NCBI GenBank assembly: GCA_910579155.1
Contig: CAJTTS010000016.1
Span: 1 to 54,341 of the forward strand
Reading direction: 5' to 3'
Origin: an uncultured Oscillospiraceae bacterium
GTDB taxonomy: Bacteria; Bacillota_A; Clostridia; Oscillospirales; Oscillospiraceae
DNA length: 54,341 nucleotides
Of this stretch, positions 23,038 through 31,303 are shown piece by piece. A model generated the notes under the pieces. The model searched no databases and was not told where the DNA came from. It worked only from the letters and a program-made list of their open reading frames with translations. Every line of letters begins with the position of its first letter. Positions within the stretch are counted from its first letter, which is position 1. The translations under genes were made by a program, and so were the position numbers.

Positions 23038-25032
23038 TTATGTGTAGCGCAAGTCGGTGTGACTGGCCGCCTGCTCGATGAGCATCCGCTGCAGCGTGTC
23101 CGCCAGCCATACCGCGTCCGCTTCGGAATACCCGGTGTTCTGTCCGTGGACGTTGATCACCGGGGTCTGGGCAGTCAGGTTGACATTGTTGATGTACTTG
23201 CGCTCCGCCATGTCCACCAGCAGTTTCATGTCCTCCTCGGACAGGGCCACGCTGCGCTTGATGGCGCCGGTGTCGTCCTTGATGCCCCCCAGGTCGGAGG
23301 GGATGCTGCCCAGCATGGCGCTGTAGTCGAAGCTGGAACCGTTGGCCGCCTGTCCAAACGCGTCTCCGATGCTGAAGCTGTCCAGGGCTTTTCCGATACC
23401 GGCCCCGGCAGCGGAAAACCTATCCATCGTAGACTGATACTCCAGCGGGTCCATCCGCTGGATCTTGATCTCGTTCTCCCCGATAGTGCTGTGGACGAAA
23501 TCGTTCACCTTGTTCTGGAACCCCTTCACCGCGCCGGAGATATTGGACCCCAGCAGGGCGTCGATGGCCCCGGCGGCGTTTGCTACGATATCCATGATGA
23601 AGTTGAACAGGCCCAGGAACAGGTTGGCGATCGCCGCCACCGGGTCATCGAACACGTTGGCGAAAAACTCAGCAAAGGTGGCGATCAAATTCCATCCCGC
23701 CGCCACCGTGTTATACCCAAGCGCATACAGCCACCCGATCCCCGCGCCGATCTTGGCGAATATCTGCTCACTGGTCACGCCCATGGCCTCCATCGCCATG
23801 ACAGCGGCGGCGATGACGGCGATGAACAGCAGCAGCGGCCAGCTCGCCGCCGCCCACGCCGCGGCGCTGGCCAGCGCGGACGCGACGGAGATCGCGGCGA
23901 ACGCCAGCATGGCCGCCCCGGCGATCTTCAGCAGGAGAGATACGGTCCCCCAGTTGTCCGCCACCCACTGCGCCCCCGCCGCCAGCCCATCCACCACGGC
24001 GGACGCCGCCCTGCCCAGCAGCTCGAACCCGGCGATCAGCCCGTTCAGCGCCTTTTGGCCCAGCTCGCTGTTCAGCAGGCCGTTCAGCTTCTGCATGGCG
24101 GGCTCAAAGGCCCTCACGGCGGCGTTGGACGCCATCGTCCACGCCTGAGCGAAGGTCATGGGTATCTTCTCGAAGGCGGCGTTGGTCTCCTCTGCCGCGG
24201 CAAACAGCGCCGCCTTGACCACGCCGGCGGTGATCTTCCCCTCGGAGGCCAGCTCCCGCATCTCCCCGATGGACACGCCCATATGTTTGGCGATGGCCTG
24301 GGCGATGGTGGGGGCCTGCTCCAGCACGGAGTTCAGCTCCTCCCCCCGCAGCACACCGGAGGACATGGCCTGGGTGAGCTGGAGCATGGCGGCCTGGGTC
24401 CCTTGGGCGCTGGTGCCCGCCAGCGTGAACTGTTTGCTGATCTGCTCCGCGAAGGCCACCAGCTCCTGGCTGCTGCTGAACGCCTCCGGGGCCATCGTGC
24501 CCAGCTTGCCCACCATGTCCGCCATGTCCTGATAGCCGCCCCGGGACCGCATGGCGGACCGGTAGATCATCTCCTGCAGCTGGGGGGTGCTTTGTTTCCC
24601 GTCGTTCATCCGGTCCAGCCGGGCGGTGGTCTGCACGTAGGTGTCGCCCATCTCCACGAACTTCTGGGCGGAGCGCAGGCTGAGATAGGCCCCCGCCAAC
24701 GACAGGATGCGTTTCGTCAGGCCGGAGGCGGCGTTCCCGCCCTCGCGCATGCTCTTGTTCATGCGGTCCTGAGACCGGGCGGCGTGGATGGCGGAGCCGG
24801 ACAGCTCCTGCGTCCTGTCCGCCGTCTGTGCCAGGGCGGACGAGACCTCCGCAGCCGCGTCCGACAGCTGCCCCAGCGCGGTGCCGAGCTGGCCGGACGC
24901 TGCGCCGAACCTGCGCTGGCCGGCCGAGGCCGCTGCCGCCGCCGTGGTGGACCGCTGAAAAAAGTTCAAGAGGCGGTTGAATGTTCCGGAAAACCGGTCG
25001 CCCAGAACATAATCTTCACGGATCGCAGCCAC
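23038..25032 (-). CDS. Tail tape measure protein
   Basis: 664 aa from GTG directly after the stop of the frameshifted chaperone. Long alpha-helical N-terminus with Ala-rich heptads; TP901-type core (GGYQDMADMVGKLGTMAPEAFSSS ... GVLRGEELNSVLEQAPTIAQAIAKHMGVS). Central hydrophobic segments (about 360-420, AGAAMLAFAAISVASALA..., LLLFIAVIAAAVMAMEAMG) are typical of DNA-injection regions. Sets tail length and exits with DNA. The C-terminus resembles XkdO. Confidence 0.88.
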   Translation of the reverse strand: MAAIREDYVLGDRFSGTFNRLLNFFQRSTTAAAAASAGQRRFGAASGQLGTALGQLSDAAAEVSSALAQTADRTQELSGSAIHAARSQDRMNKSMREGGNAASGLTKRILSLAGAYLSLRSAQKFVEMGDTYVQTTARLDRMNDGKQSTPQLQEMIYRSAMRSRGGYQDMADMVGKLGTMAPEAFSSSQELVAFAEQISKQFTLAGTSAQGTQAAMLQLTQAMSSGVLRGEELNSVLEQAPTIAQAIAKHMGVSIGEMRELASEGKITAGVVKAALFAAAEETNAAFEKIPMTFAQAWTMASNAAVRAFEPAMQKLNGLLNSELGQKALNGLIAGFELLGRAASAVVDGLAAGAQWVADNWGTVSLLLKIAGAAMLAFAAISVASALASAAAWAAASWPLLLFIAVIAAAVMAMEAMGVTSEQIFAKIGAGIGWLYALGYNTVAAGWNLIATFAEFFANVFDDPVAAIANLFLGLFNFIMDIVANAAGAIDALLGSNISGAVKGFQNKVNDFVHSTIGENEIKIQRMDPLEYQSTMDRFSAAGAGIGKALDSFSIGDAFGQAANGSSFDYSAMLGSIPSDLGGIKDDTGAIKRSVALSEEDMKLLVDMAERKYINNVNLTAQTPVINVHGQNTGYSEADAVWLADTLQRMLIEQAASHTDLRYT

Positions 25033-25206
25033 TCAACCGCCCCCTTCCAATCTTTTTCTCGACTGCGCTTCTTTGAGCGCGAACAGCTCTAATAAGACCC
25101 GCTCTCTGGCGGGGAGCTCAGACACTGCGGACAGCCTCCAGCCGTGGTTGACGAACATGTAGTAGGCCAGCATGGTGTCCGGGTCCCCGCCGTCGATCAG
25201 TTTTTT
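25033..25206 (-). CDS. T extension of the tail assembly chaperone, reached by -1 frameshift
   Basis: From the slippery site the -1 frame reads about 57 codons (KLIDGGDPDTMLAYYMFVNH ... EAQSRKRLEGGG) and stops immediately before the tape measure GTG. It has no RBS or start of its own. The N-terminal helix LAYYMFVNHGWRLSAVSELPARERVLLELFALKEA is like the T domain in XkdN2/gpGT proteins. Made as a G-T fusion (25604 to 25033). Confidence 0.85.
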   Translation of the reverse strand, partial: KKLIDGGDPDTMLAYYMFVNHGWRLSAVSELPARERVLLELFALKEAQSRKRLEGGG

Positions 25207-25604
25207 GCCAGCTCCTCCGGGTCCTCGTCCAGGCCGGACAGGGACAGGATGGCGGCGGACAGCCGGTCGAACTCACCCACCAGCAGCATCTTGCCGGGGA
25301 CCTCCAGCGGGTCCATCGTGCCATAGGCCTTGCACATCTCCTCGCTGCAAAAATCAGGCGTCACCGTGGCGGCCACCACCACGCGGCGGCCATATTCGCC
25401 GTTGTCCAGCCGCTCCACCTGCCGCCCCCGCACGTTCACCCGGCGGGTGGACAGCCGGATCAGCTTCTCATTCTCCTCCTGGGTGATGGGGCGGATCGCG
25501 AAGGGGGCGGGCTTGCCGTCCTCCCCCAGGAAGCGGTCGGAGATGACCACCTCCTTCTTGTCCACCGTGTTGACCGGGTGCAGGAACGCGTTCAGACCGC
25601 TCAT
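25197..25604 (-). CDS. xkdN: Tail assembly chaperone, G product (XkdN-like)
   Basis: 135 aa. Signature: EVVISDRFLGEDGKPAPFAIRPITQEENEKLIRLSTRR and DFCSEEMCKAYGTMDPLEVPGKMLLVGEFDRL, the XkdN/gp-G fold that coats the tape measure during tube assembly. Zero-frame product ends ELAKN-stop, exactly at the slippery sequence that allows an extended product. Lies between tube and tape measure genes as in other contractile and non-contractile phages. Confidence 0.88.
   Translation of the reverse strand: MSGLNAFLHPVNTVDKKEVVISDRFLGEDGKPAPFAIRPITQEENEKLIRLSTRRVNVRGRQVERLDNGEYGRRVVVAATVTPDFCSEEMCKAYGTMDPLEVPGKMLLVGEFDRLSAAILSLSGLDEDPEELAKN
25200..25206 (-). other. Programmed -1 ribosomal frameshift site
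   Basis: Minus-strand heptamer A AAA AAC in the correct phase (GCA AAA AAC TGA), one codon before the zero-frame stop. This is among the strongest bacterial slippery sequences. A GC-rich tract able to fold follows directly. Confidence 0.88.
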
Positions 25605-25621
25605 ATCGATGTTCTCCTTTC

Positions 25622-26095
25622 TCAGTTGCCCGTCTCGGCGGGATCGTGGAACGCGGACAGGATCTCGAAGTCCTCGTAGGTGAAGCTGATATCCATCGTC
25701 AGCATATCGGCCTCAGCGTCCAGAACGGACAGCGGGATGGTGCCGCTCAGCTTGCAGTTGTAGTAGACCACGGTCTGCACGCCCACCGTTGTGGTGGGGT
25801 CGTCGTTGGTGATCTGAAGGTTGAAATAGGGCATGATGCCGCTGCGGATGTACTGGGCCAGCATGTCCAGGAACAGCGGGGTGCCGTAGTACACGGTCAT
25901 GGTGCCGCTCTGCTTGACGCTCCCCGGCTTCTGCTGGGCCTTTTTGGTCCCGATCACCTTCATGTCCGTGGAAGAGATCTCCGCCTGGGTCTTGACGTTC
26001 TTGGCCCCGAACAGGTCCTTGACCTGCCCGTCCCGGATGATGACCGCCTTCCCCGCAGACCCGTGGAGCGTGTCCCGCTCTAACAAAAAGCTCAT
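25622..26095 (-). CDS. xkdM: Tail tube protein (XkdM-like)
   Basis: 157 aa. DTLHGSAGKAVIIRDGQVKDLFGAKNVKTQAEISSTDMKVIG and LDAEADMLTMDISFTYEDFEIL are features of XkdM tube proteins. Forms the inner tube within the sheath. 18-base gap to the chaperone gene, 16 to the sheath. Confidence 0.9.
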   Translation of the reverse strand: MSFLLERDTLHGSAGKAVIIRDGQVKDLFGAKNVKTQAEISSTDMKVIGTKKAQQKPGSVKQSGTMTVYYGTPLFLDMLAQYIRSGIMPYFNLQITNDDPTTTVGVQTVVYYNCKLSGTIPLSVLDAEADMLTMDISFTYEDFEILSAFHDPAETGN

Positions 26096-26111
26096 AGCTC
26101 TTCCCCCTTTC

Positions 26112-27452
26112 TTACGACACGGAAACGGTCAGGTAGATCTTCTCCACCGCATCGCCGACCTGGATCGCCACGGCGATCACGAGGCTGTCCGCCTCCTCGC
26201 CCCGTTCCACCGTGATATCGTCCCCGGTGGGCCGCCGCCCCAGCGCCCCCCGGTCGTACATGGTCTTGAGGTAGCCCAGCACCGCCGCCTTGAACAGCCC
26301 CCGGCCCTCCTCGTTGTTCTTGACCTTGCCCAGGTAGTTCAGCGAGAACTCCCGGTACAGGTCGTTGGCCAGGCTGGAGCACACCCGCATGGTGGTGTTC
26401 TTATGGAACACCCTTCCCATGTCCGGGGTGTAGGTGGTCAGCGTGTTGATGTCGCTCTCGATGCGCACGCTGCCGAACTCCCGGGTCAGCACGATGTTCC
26501 CCGCCCGCAGCTCCGCCTCGATCTGGCTGTCCGTCTGCCGGGCCGCCGCGTCCGCCGCACCGGGGTAGGCCGCATAGGTCAGGGACCGGTCGTACTGCGC
26601 CCCGGCCTCGGCCCCGGCCAGCCACCACACCACCTCATGCGCGGCCAGCTGAGTGCCGTCCTCCAGCACCACGCCGCTGTTGGTGCTGATGACGTAGGGG
26701 CTGTCCGCGCCCTGTGCCCCGGAGGCCACCAGCTGGCAGTACCGCCCGTTCTGTTCTGCCAGCCGCCGGACGAAAGCCGCCATCGCCTGACGCACGGTGC
26801 TGTCCGTGCCGTCGTAGGCCAGCACATCGAAGTGGTGCGGCTCCAAAGCCTCCAGGGCGGCGGCGTAGGCGGACGCCTCCGCAGTGCCGTCCGCACCGCC
26901 GGTGAGCGTCACGCCGGCGGCGGCGGTCAGTGTCCCGGTCCCGGAGAACTTCACCCATCCATTGGGGACCAGCCCCGCCGCGTCCTTGACGAGCTGGCGG
27001 TCCGCCACGGCCCCGTCCACCATGGTGGTCACCACAAAGCTGTCCGGATCGTTCACATCGGCGGCGATGGACACCGAGATGTCGTTGCCCCGTGCGCCGG
27101 GATAGAGGGCTGTGGCGGTCACGCCGCCGCCCAGTTCAGCAGCCGCGGCGGCCTCCCCGGCCGCGGGAAGGCGGTACAGCAGCACCTTCGCAGGCCCGCC
27201 GGATACGTTGGTCCCCTTGAACAGCTCCCGCAGGAACATGGCCTGGGGCGCGGTGATGGGGCAGCCGATATAGGGCGTAGTGTCCGCCCCGGCCTCGATC
27301 TCCATGACCCCCGCGCCGCCCCAGGACAGCGCTTTGGCAATCGCCACGACGCCCCGGGTCCCCTGGGCGGGGGGTGGGCTCGATTCGCTCTTGAAGTTGA
27401 TGTAGATCCCGGGCCTCACCTTGTTCTGCGCAGTCCAATTTCCGCCTGCCAT
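26112..27452 (-). CDS. xkdK: Contractile tail sheath protein (XkdK-like)
   Basis: 446 aa. N-terminal KVRPGIYINFKS, RGVVAIAKALSWG, and C-terminal QVGDAVEKIYLTVSVS (the beta-strand pair that links sheath subunits) identify a myovirus sheath. This gene is the main evidence that the prophage has a contractile tail. ATG overlaps the upstream small gene stop (TGATG). Confidence 0.92.
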   Translation of the reverse strand: MAGGNWTAQNKVRPGIYINFKSESSPPPAQGTRGVVAIAKALSWGGAGVMEIEAGADTTPYIGCPITAPQAMFLRELFKGTNVSGGPAKVLLYRLPAAGEAAAAAELGGGVTATALYPGARGNDISVSIAADVNDPDSFVVTTMVDGAVADRQLVKDAAGLVPNGWVKFSGTGTLTAAAGVTLTGGADGTAEASAYAAALEALEPHHFDVLAYDGTDSTVRQAMAAFVRRLAEQNGRYCQLVASGAQGADSPYVISTNSGVVLEDGTQLAAHEVVWWLAGAEAGAQYDRSLTYAAYPGAADAAARQTDSQIEAELRAGNIVLTREFGSVRIESDINTLTTYTPDMGRVFHKNTTMRVCSSLANDLYREFSLNYLGKVKNNEEGRGLFKAAVLGYLKTMYDRGALGRRPTGDDITVERGEEADSLVIAVAIQVGDAVEKIYLTVSVS

Positions 27453-27628
27453 CAGCGGGCACCCCCCTTGAAAAATCTGCCCAGGACGGCTTTCGCCTCC
27501 TGAATGGTGTACTCCGGCCCGGTCAGCAGGACCTTGGCGAAGTCCTGCTGGTAGCCCCTCAGCGCCCCGCTGGCCAGCAGCTGGGCCGTGGGATGGCGGG
27601 CGGGAGCCTCTTTGGTCTTTTCTGCCAT
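27452..27628 (-). CDS. Small conserved phage protein between terminator and sheath
   Basis: 58 aa (MAEKTKEAPARHPTAQLL ... TIQEAKAVLGRFFKGGAR). Stop overlaps the sheath ATG and start overlaps the upstream stop; GGAGGT precedes it. A small ORF at this position is found in PBSX-like clusters. The middle (LRGYQQDFAKVLLTGPEYTIQEA) is helical. Role unknown. Confidence 0.75.
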   Translation of the reverse strand: MAEKTKEAPARHPTAQLLASGALRGYQQDFAKVLLTGPEYTIQEAKAVLGRFFKGGAR

Positions 27629-28080
27629 CATGATACCTCCTCGGTATAGGACTGGATGGACCGCATCAGCACATCATCCTCCGACCTGGTCACCCAGATC
27701 TTCAGGTCGAACTTGTAGTGGAGCGCCTCGTCCTGGATGGACCAATTGCGCTCGTAGGTCCGCAGCAGGGCGGTGCCCCGGCTCTCCCCGCCGGAATACG
27801 GGAAGGTCTCCATCCTCTCGTCCAGGATATCAGCAGCCATGGTATACTGGTCGTCCATATCCACCCGGTCCGGATCCACCAGGACCACCAGATCAAGCCC
27901 CAGCGTGCGAAGGAAGCGGTCCCCCATCTTTTTGACGATCTTTGCCTTTGTGCGGCAGAGAAACATGGCGGGCGTGGTAGTGCCCTGCTGGTTTGGGTCG
28001 TCGTAGAAGGTGACGCCCGGGAGCGCCGGGGCCAGATGGTCCGCCAAAGACCGGGACAGCCGCTGCATGGTAAACATCAT
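27628..28080 (-). CDS. Tail terminator-like protein (DUF6838-like, XkdJ/YqbJ position)
   Basis: 150 aa. LSRSLADHLAPALPGVTFYDD, FLCRTKAKIVKKMGDRFLRTLGLDLVVLVD and the C-terminal HYKFDLKIWVTRSED fit small tail-completion proteins that cap the tube. Position between HK97-gp10-like and sheath genes supports this. Family name from memory. Confidence 0.75.
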   Translation of the reverse strand: MMFTMQRLSRSLADHLAPALPGVTFYDDPNQQGTTTPAMFLCRTKAKIVKKMGDRFLRTLGLDLVVLVDPDRVDMDDQYTMAADILDERMETFPYSGGESRGTALLRTYERNWSIQDEALHYKFDLKIWVTRSEDDVLMRSIQSYTEEVS

Positions 28081-28589
28081 GGTCCCATCACCTCCCGCGT
28101 CAGCTTGCCCAGCTCCTTTTGCACGGTCTCTTCGTACACCTCCCGCGCCTCGTCGGTCATGTGCAGGCCCTCAACATAGGTGGTCCTGGTCCCGACGACC
28201 AGGCCGACATCCCGGGAAGGATCTCGGGAGAGCAGCCCGGTGGCCGGATCGAGGTACAGTCCGGGGACGAAGTGCTTGTCCATCCGGTGCCCATCATTGA
28301 CATAACCGGCGTACTCCATGTCGTTCCCCAGAGAGGTGACGAAGCTCTGCCCCCGTTCCACCGGCTTTGTCTCGCTGTCTGTGGCCCAGTGCTGGGCCAT
28401 GCTCCCCGTCATCATGTTGACGCCCCGCGCTTCGCCCGTTTCCAAGGTATTTGGCGGCGTCAGCTCCGTTGCCCGCTCCACCGCCCGCAGGGTCGCACCC
28501 TCCGCGATCTCCGCCAGCCGCTCCCGGATCCCGGGGGCGCGTTTCTCCAGCTCCAGCAGCCGGCCCCGCAGGCCGTCACCCAGCCCCAT
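28077..28589 (-). CDS. xkdI: HK97-gp10-like neck protein (XkdI-like)
   Basis: 170 aa. N-terminal helix (LRGRLLELEKRAPGIRERLAEIAEG), the TPPNTLETGEARGVNMMTGSMAQHW turn and GYVNDGHRMDKHFVPG are typical of gp10/XkdI head-tail joining proteins. Overlaps both neighbours by a few bases. Confidence 0.83.
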   Translation of the reverse strand: MGLGDGLRGRLLELEKRAPGIRERLAEIAEGATLRAVERATELTPPNTLETGEARGVNMMTGSMAQHWATDSETKPVERGQSFVTSLGNDMEYAGYVNDGHRMDKHFVPGLYLDPATGLLSRDPSRDVGLVVGTRTTYVEGLHMTDEAREVYEETVQKELGKLTREVMGP

Positions 28590-28986
28590 CCGGCGCCCCC
28601 CCTTTCAGATATCCCCGCTGGAGCAGCCCGATCTCCTGGTGGGCCAGACCGGGCATCACCGCCCCGAAGGGCTCGTAAAAGTAGGCGGGCTCCCCGGCGA
28701 AGGCCCGTATGGTCCGGCCGTCTCTGCCCAGTCCCGCCCCCCGGCGGATGAGCAGCTCGTCCCCGGCCCGGATGTCCACCTCGTTGGCGCAGGCCAGCTT
28801 GTCGCTGCCATCCTCCACCATGGCAGCGGGGCGGTCCATGCGGGGCGGATGGGCCGTGCTGCGATAGACCCGGCAGGGGACGTTTTCCAGCACCGTGACG
28901 CGCTCGTGCTTGGTCAGGTTCCCCTCCTTCACGGCCTGTACCCGGCGCACCTCCGCCAGGTCGGTGTACCAATCGGCGTAGTTCAT
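28576..28986 (-). CDS. xkdH: XkdH-like head closure protein
   Basis: 136 aa. ADWYTDLAEVRRVQAVKEGNLTKHERVTVLENVPCRVYRS and CANEVDIRAGDELLIRRG match the XkdH/YqbH (DUF3599) pattern of small beta-barrel connector proteins. Follows the connector gene with a 4-base overlap. Confidence 0.8.
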   Translation of the reverse strand: MNYADWYTDLAEVRRVQAVKEGNLTKHERVTVLENVPCRVYRSTAHPPRMDRPAAMVEDGSDKLACANEVDIRAGDELLIRRGAGLGRDGRTIRAFAGEPAYFYEPFGAVMPGLAHQEIGLLQRGYLKGGAPDGAG

Positions 28987-29471
28987 ATGGCGTAGGTCCC
29001 CCCCAGCCCCACCAGCCGCGCCCTGGTGGCCAGCATCTGCCCGTACTGGGTGGCGTTCAGACCGCCCCAGCCAGAGGTGGCCCTGGTCAGCGCGTCAGTG
29101 TCGTAGCTCACCGAGCTGTCCCCCAGGGTGGCGGACTTGACCACGCCCACCAGCGCCCCGGTGGCCGCCGCCTGGCCGGGTGTCTCGGTGCTCTGCGCGT
29201 ATGTTCTGAGGTACAAGGAGGCGTTGTGGGCCACATACAGCCCGCAGGCGTACCGCCAGCCATCCAGCCACTTGTCCGGCTGGATCGCGCTGTTGGCCTG
29301 GCGGATGAACTCGCCCAGCATGGCAGGCGGCACATGGGGCAGCCCTGCCGGGGAGAAGAATTGGGGGTGATCCTCCTGGAACATCTCCTGCGTATAACAG
29401 CCGGTGGTCTGCCCGATGTTGGCCGCGGCGGCCCGCACCTTGTAGAATTGGGGCTTTCCCATGCTGTTCAC
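28983..29471 (-). CDS. Head-tail connector, DUF4054/YqbG-like
   Basis: 162 aa from GTG with AGGAGG 8 bases upstream. PAMLGEFIRQANSAIQPDKWLDGWRYACGLYVAHNASLYLR and VGVVKSATLGDSSVSYDTD reproduce the helix-bundle adaptor pattern in which a W..ry..A/G..h..AH segment precedes a V.S..vGd.SvSY motif. First ring below the portal. Confidence 0.8.
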   Translation of the reverse strand: MNSMGKPQFYKVRAAAANIGQTTGCYTQEMFQEDHPQFFSPAGLPHVPPAMLGEFIRQANSAIQPDKWLDGWRYACGLYVAHNASLYLRTYAQSTETPGQAAATGALVGVVKSATLGDSSVSYDTDALTRATSGWGGLNATQYGQMLATRARLVGLGGTYAI

Positions 29472-29484
29472 CCGCCATGCCTCC

Positions 29485-29718
29485 TTACTCAGCGTCCGCC
29501 GGTCCCCGGCGCGTTGGCTTGCGCTTCAGCTGGTTTTCCACGTCCTTGTCCTTGCGGCTGTTCGGGACGCCGATCTTCCCATCCTTCACCAGCGCCCTGA
29601 AGTAGGCCGTCTCCCCCACCCAGTCGGGCACATCGCCCACATAGCCTTTCGGGATGGGATAGGCCGCGCAGCCATCCGGGCTGGGGACGATCACGTTCCG
29701 GATACAGGAAATGAACAT
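29485..29718 (-). CDS. Small structural-module protein, possibly YqbF-like
   Basis: 77 aa (MFISCIRNVIVPSPDG ... VPNSRKDKDVENQLKRKP). It lies between major capsid and connector genes where skin element has YqbF. Similarity to the YqbF N-terminal domain (KGYVGDVPDWVGETAYFRALVKDGKI) is suggestive only. Confidence 0.6.
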   Translation of the reverse strand: MFISCIRNVIVPSPDGCAAYPIPKGYVGDVPDWVGETAYFRALVKDGKIGVPNSRKDKDVENQLKRKPTRRGPADAE

Positions 29719-29731
29719 ATCTCAGCCCTCC

Positions 29732-30769
29732 TCAGATGCCGTCGAAGTACATCATGGTCTGGGGGTAGAACAGCTCCACCTCGGAGATGTTGGCGGCATA
29801 GGCGGTATCGTAGCAGAAATTGGGGACGTTGGGCTGGCTCATCACCCGGTTCAGGGGCGCCAGCTCCTCCACCTGCACGAAGCGCTCGTGGTTGACATAG
29901 ACCGCCATGCGGTCCGTGCCGCCGGTGCCCGCGCCCTTGCACCAGCGCACCGCGCCGATGTACAGGGAGCGGCCGTTCTTCGCCGCCACATTGTTTTTCA
30001 GCACGAAGTCCAGGATGGTCTCGGCGGCAAGGTCGGTGACCATGGTGGTGAGCAGGTAGTTGTACTGCTCATAGGGCAGCAGGATGTGGTTGGGCATGGC
30101 GTCCTCGTCGTACTCCGCCGCCGCCCACACGGCGGTGATGGCGTCGTTGATGTCCGCCAGGATCTGCTCCTTGCTCTTGTCCGCCCACTTGGTGGAGGAA
30201 GCGCTCCCGCCGTTGGCCGCCACGGTGGTCTCCACCACGTCGCGATGGTTGAGCAGGCCGTAGGTGTCGTACTCCTTCAGGCCCGCGTAGACGTTCTGGT
30301 CCATGTGCTTGTCATAGGCCATGCGCATACCGTCCTGGAGCAGCTGGTCCAGGGAGCGACCGATATAGTTGGCCCGCTGCATGTCCACCCACATCACCCG
30401 CAGGGCGGCGGCAAAGGCATGGGCCTTGTACAGCCCCTTGTCCACATTGGCCTGGACCACGGGCAGCCCGTTGGAGCCGCCCGCCTGGACAGGGCCCGCA
30501 CCGGACCCGCCGGTGATGCCGTAGCCCACGGACTGGGCGGAGATGAAGTCCACCCAGCCGCCGCCGGACTTCACCACGATGTCCCGGGGGTAGGTCACGC
30601 TGGAAAGGGGCTTACGGATGATAGGGTCCCGCTTCTCCAGCTCGGAGACGAGGAACGCCTGGCCGGAGGCGATGCCCGCCGCGTCCATCGTCATGGCGCT
30701 GCCGCCCTGGGCTGCGCCGGCGCGCTGGATCACACCGGCGTCGAAGGTGCCAACATTCTGATGATCCAT
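29732..30769 (-). CDS. Major capsid protein (DUF2184-like)
   Basis: 345 aa. AGQAFLVSELEKRDPIIRKPLSSVTYPRDIVVKSGGGWVDFISAQSVGYG and HILLPYEQYNYLLTT fit the DUF2184 family of HK97-fold major capsid proteins. A 15-base gap separates it from the cement protein gene upstream. It should assemble the icosahedral head on the scaffold from 31304-32500. Confidence 0.85.
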   Translation of the reverse strand: MDHQNVGTFDAGVIQRAGAAQGGSAMTMDAAGIASGQAFLVSELEKRDPIIRKPLSSVTYPRDIVVKSGGGWVDFISAQSVGYGITGGSGAGPVQAGGSNGLPVVQANVDKGLYKAHAFAAALRVMWVDMQRANYIGRSLDQLLQDGMRMAYDKHMDQNVYAGLKEYDTYGLLNHRDVVETTVAANGGSASSTKWADKSKEQILADINDAITAVWAAAEYDEDAMPNHILLPYEQYNYLLTTMVTDLAAETILDFVLKNNVAAKNGRSLYIGAVRWCKGAGTGGTDRMAVYVNHERFVQVEELAPLNRVMSQPNVPNFCYDTAYAANISEVELFYPQTMMYFDGI

Positions 30770-30784
30770 TCCGTTTTCCTCCTT

Positions 30785-31300
30785 TTAGGCGTTGTTCATG
30801 GTCAGGATGCGGAGCTCCGCGATCCCGTTGGCGTCGGCGGGCCCGGCCCACCGGCAGTTGGCCAGCTCCACCGTGTTGTCCGGATCGGCCGCGGCCTCAA
30901 AGCCACCCACAGGGGCGGCGGGCAGACTGGCGTTGGCATTCACCCGGACGTATACCGTCCCGCCCAGGGCAGGGGTGCCGTTGCAGCACTTCACATTGAT
31001 GGCCCCGCGCATGAACACGGGGACCGCCTCGCCGGGGGCATAGGCGCCCACGCCCTGCTCCAGATAGTTCAAGGCGCTCTTGACCTCCCGGGCGGCCACG
31101 CCCACGAACTTCTCCGCCATGGAGCCCGCGCCCATCGGCACGGCGTTCCCTTTGGCGTCATATTCCAGGGCCGCGCCGAAGGCGATTGGCAGTTGGCCTC
31201 CGGCGGGGCGGGCGGTCACGATCATGTCGGGCTGGCGAGCGTAGCTGCCCGCATAGCCGTGGGGCATGGAAATGCCGATATTCTGGGGATTCAGTCCCAT
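30785..31300 (-). CDS. Capsid decoration/structural cement protein (Gp24-like)
   Basis: 171 aa. YAGSYARQPDMIVTARPAGG, PIAFGAALEYDAKGN and VGVAAREVKSA...YAPGEAVPVFMRGAINVKC match the 'structural cement Gp24' family, small beta-rich proteins that stabilise the capsid lattice. Directly upstream of the capsid gene as usual. Confidence 0.8.
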   Translation of the reverse strand: MGLNPQNIGISMPHGYAGSYARQPDMIVTARPAGGQLPIAFGAALEYDAKGNAVPMGAGSMAEKFVGVAAREVKSALNYLEQGVGAYAPGEAVPVFMRGAINVKCCNGTPALGGTVYVRVNANASLPAAPVGGFEAAADPDNTVELANCRWAGPADANGIAELRILTMNNA

Positions 31301-31303
31301 GGG

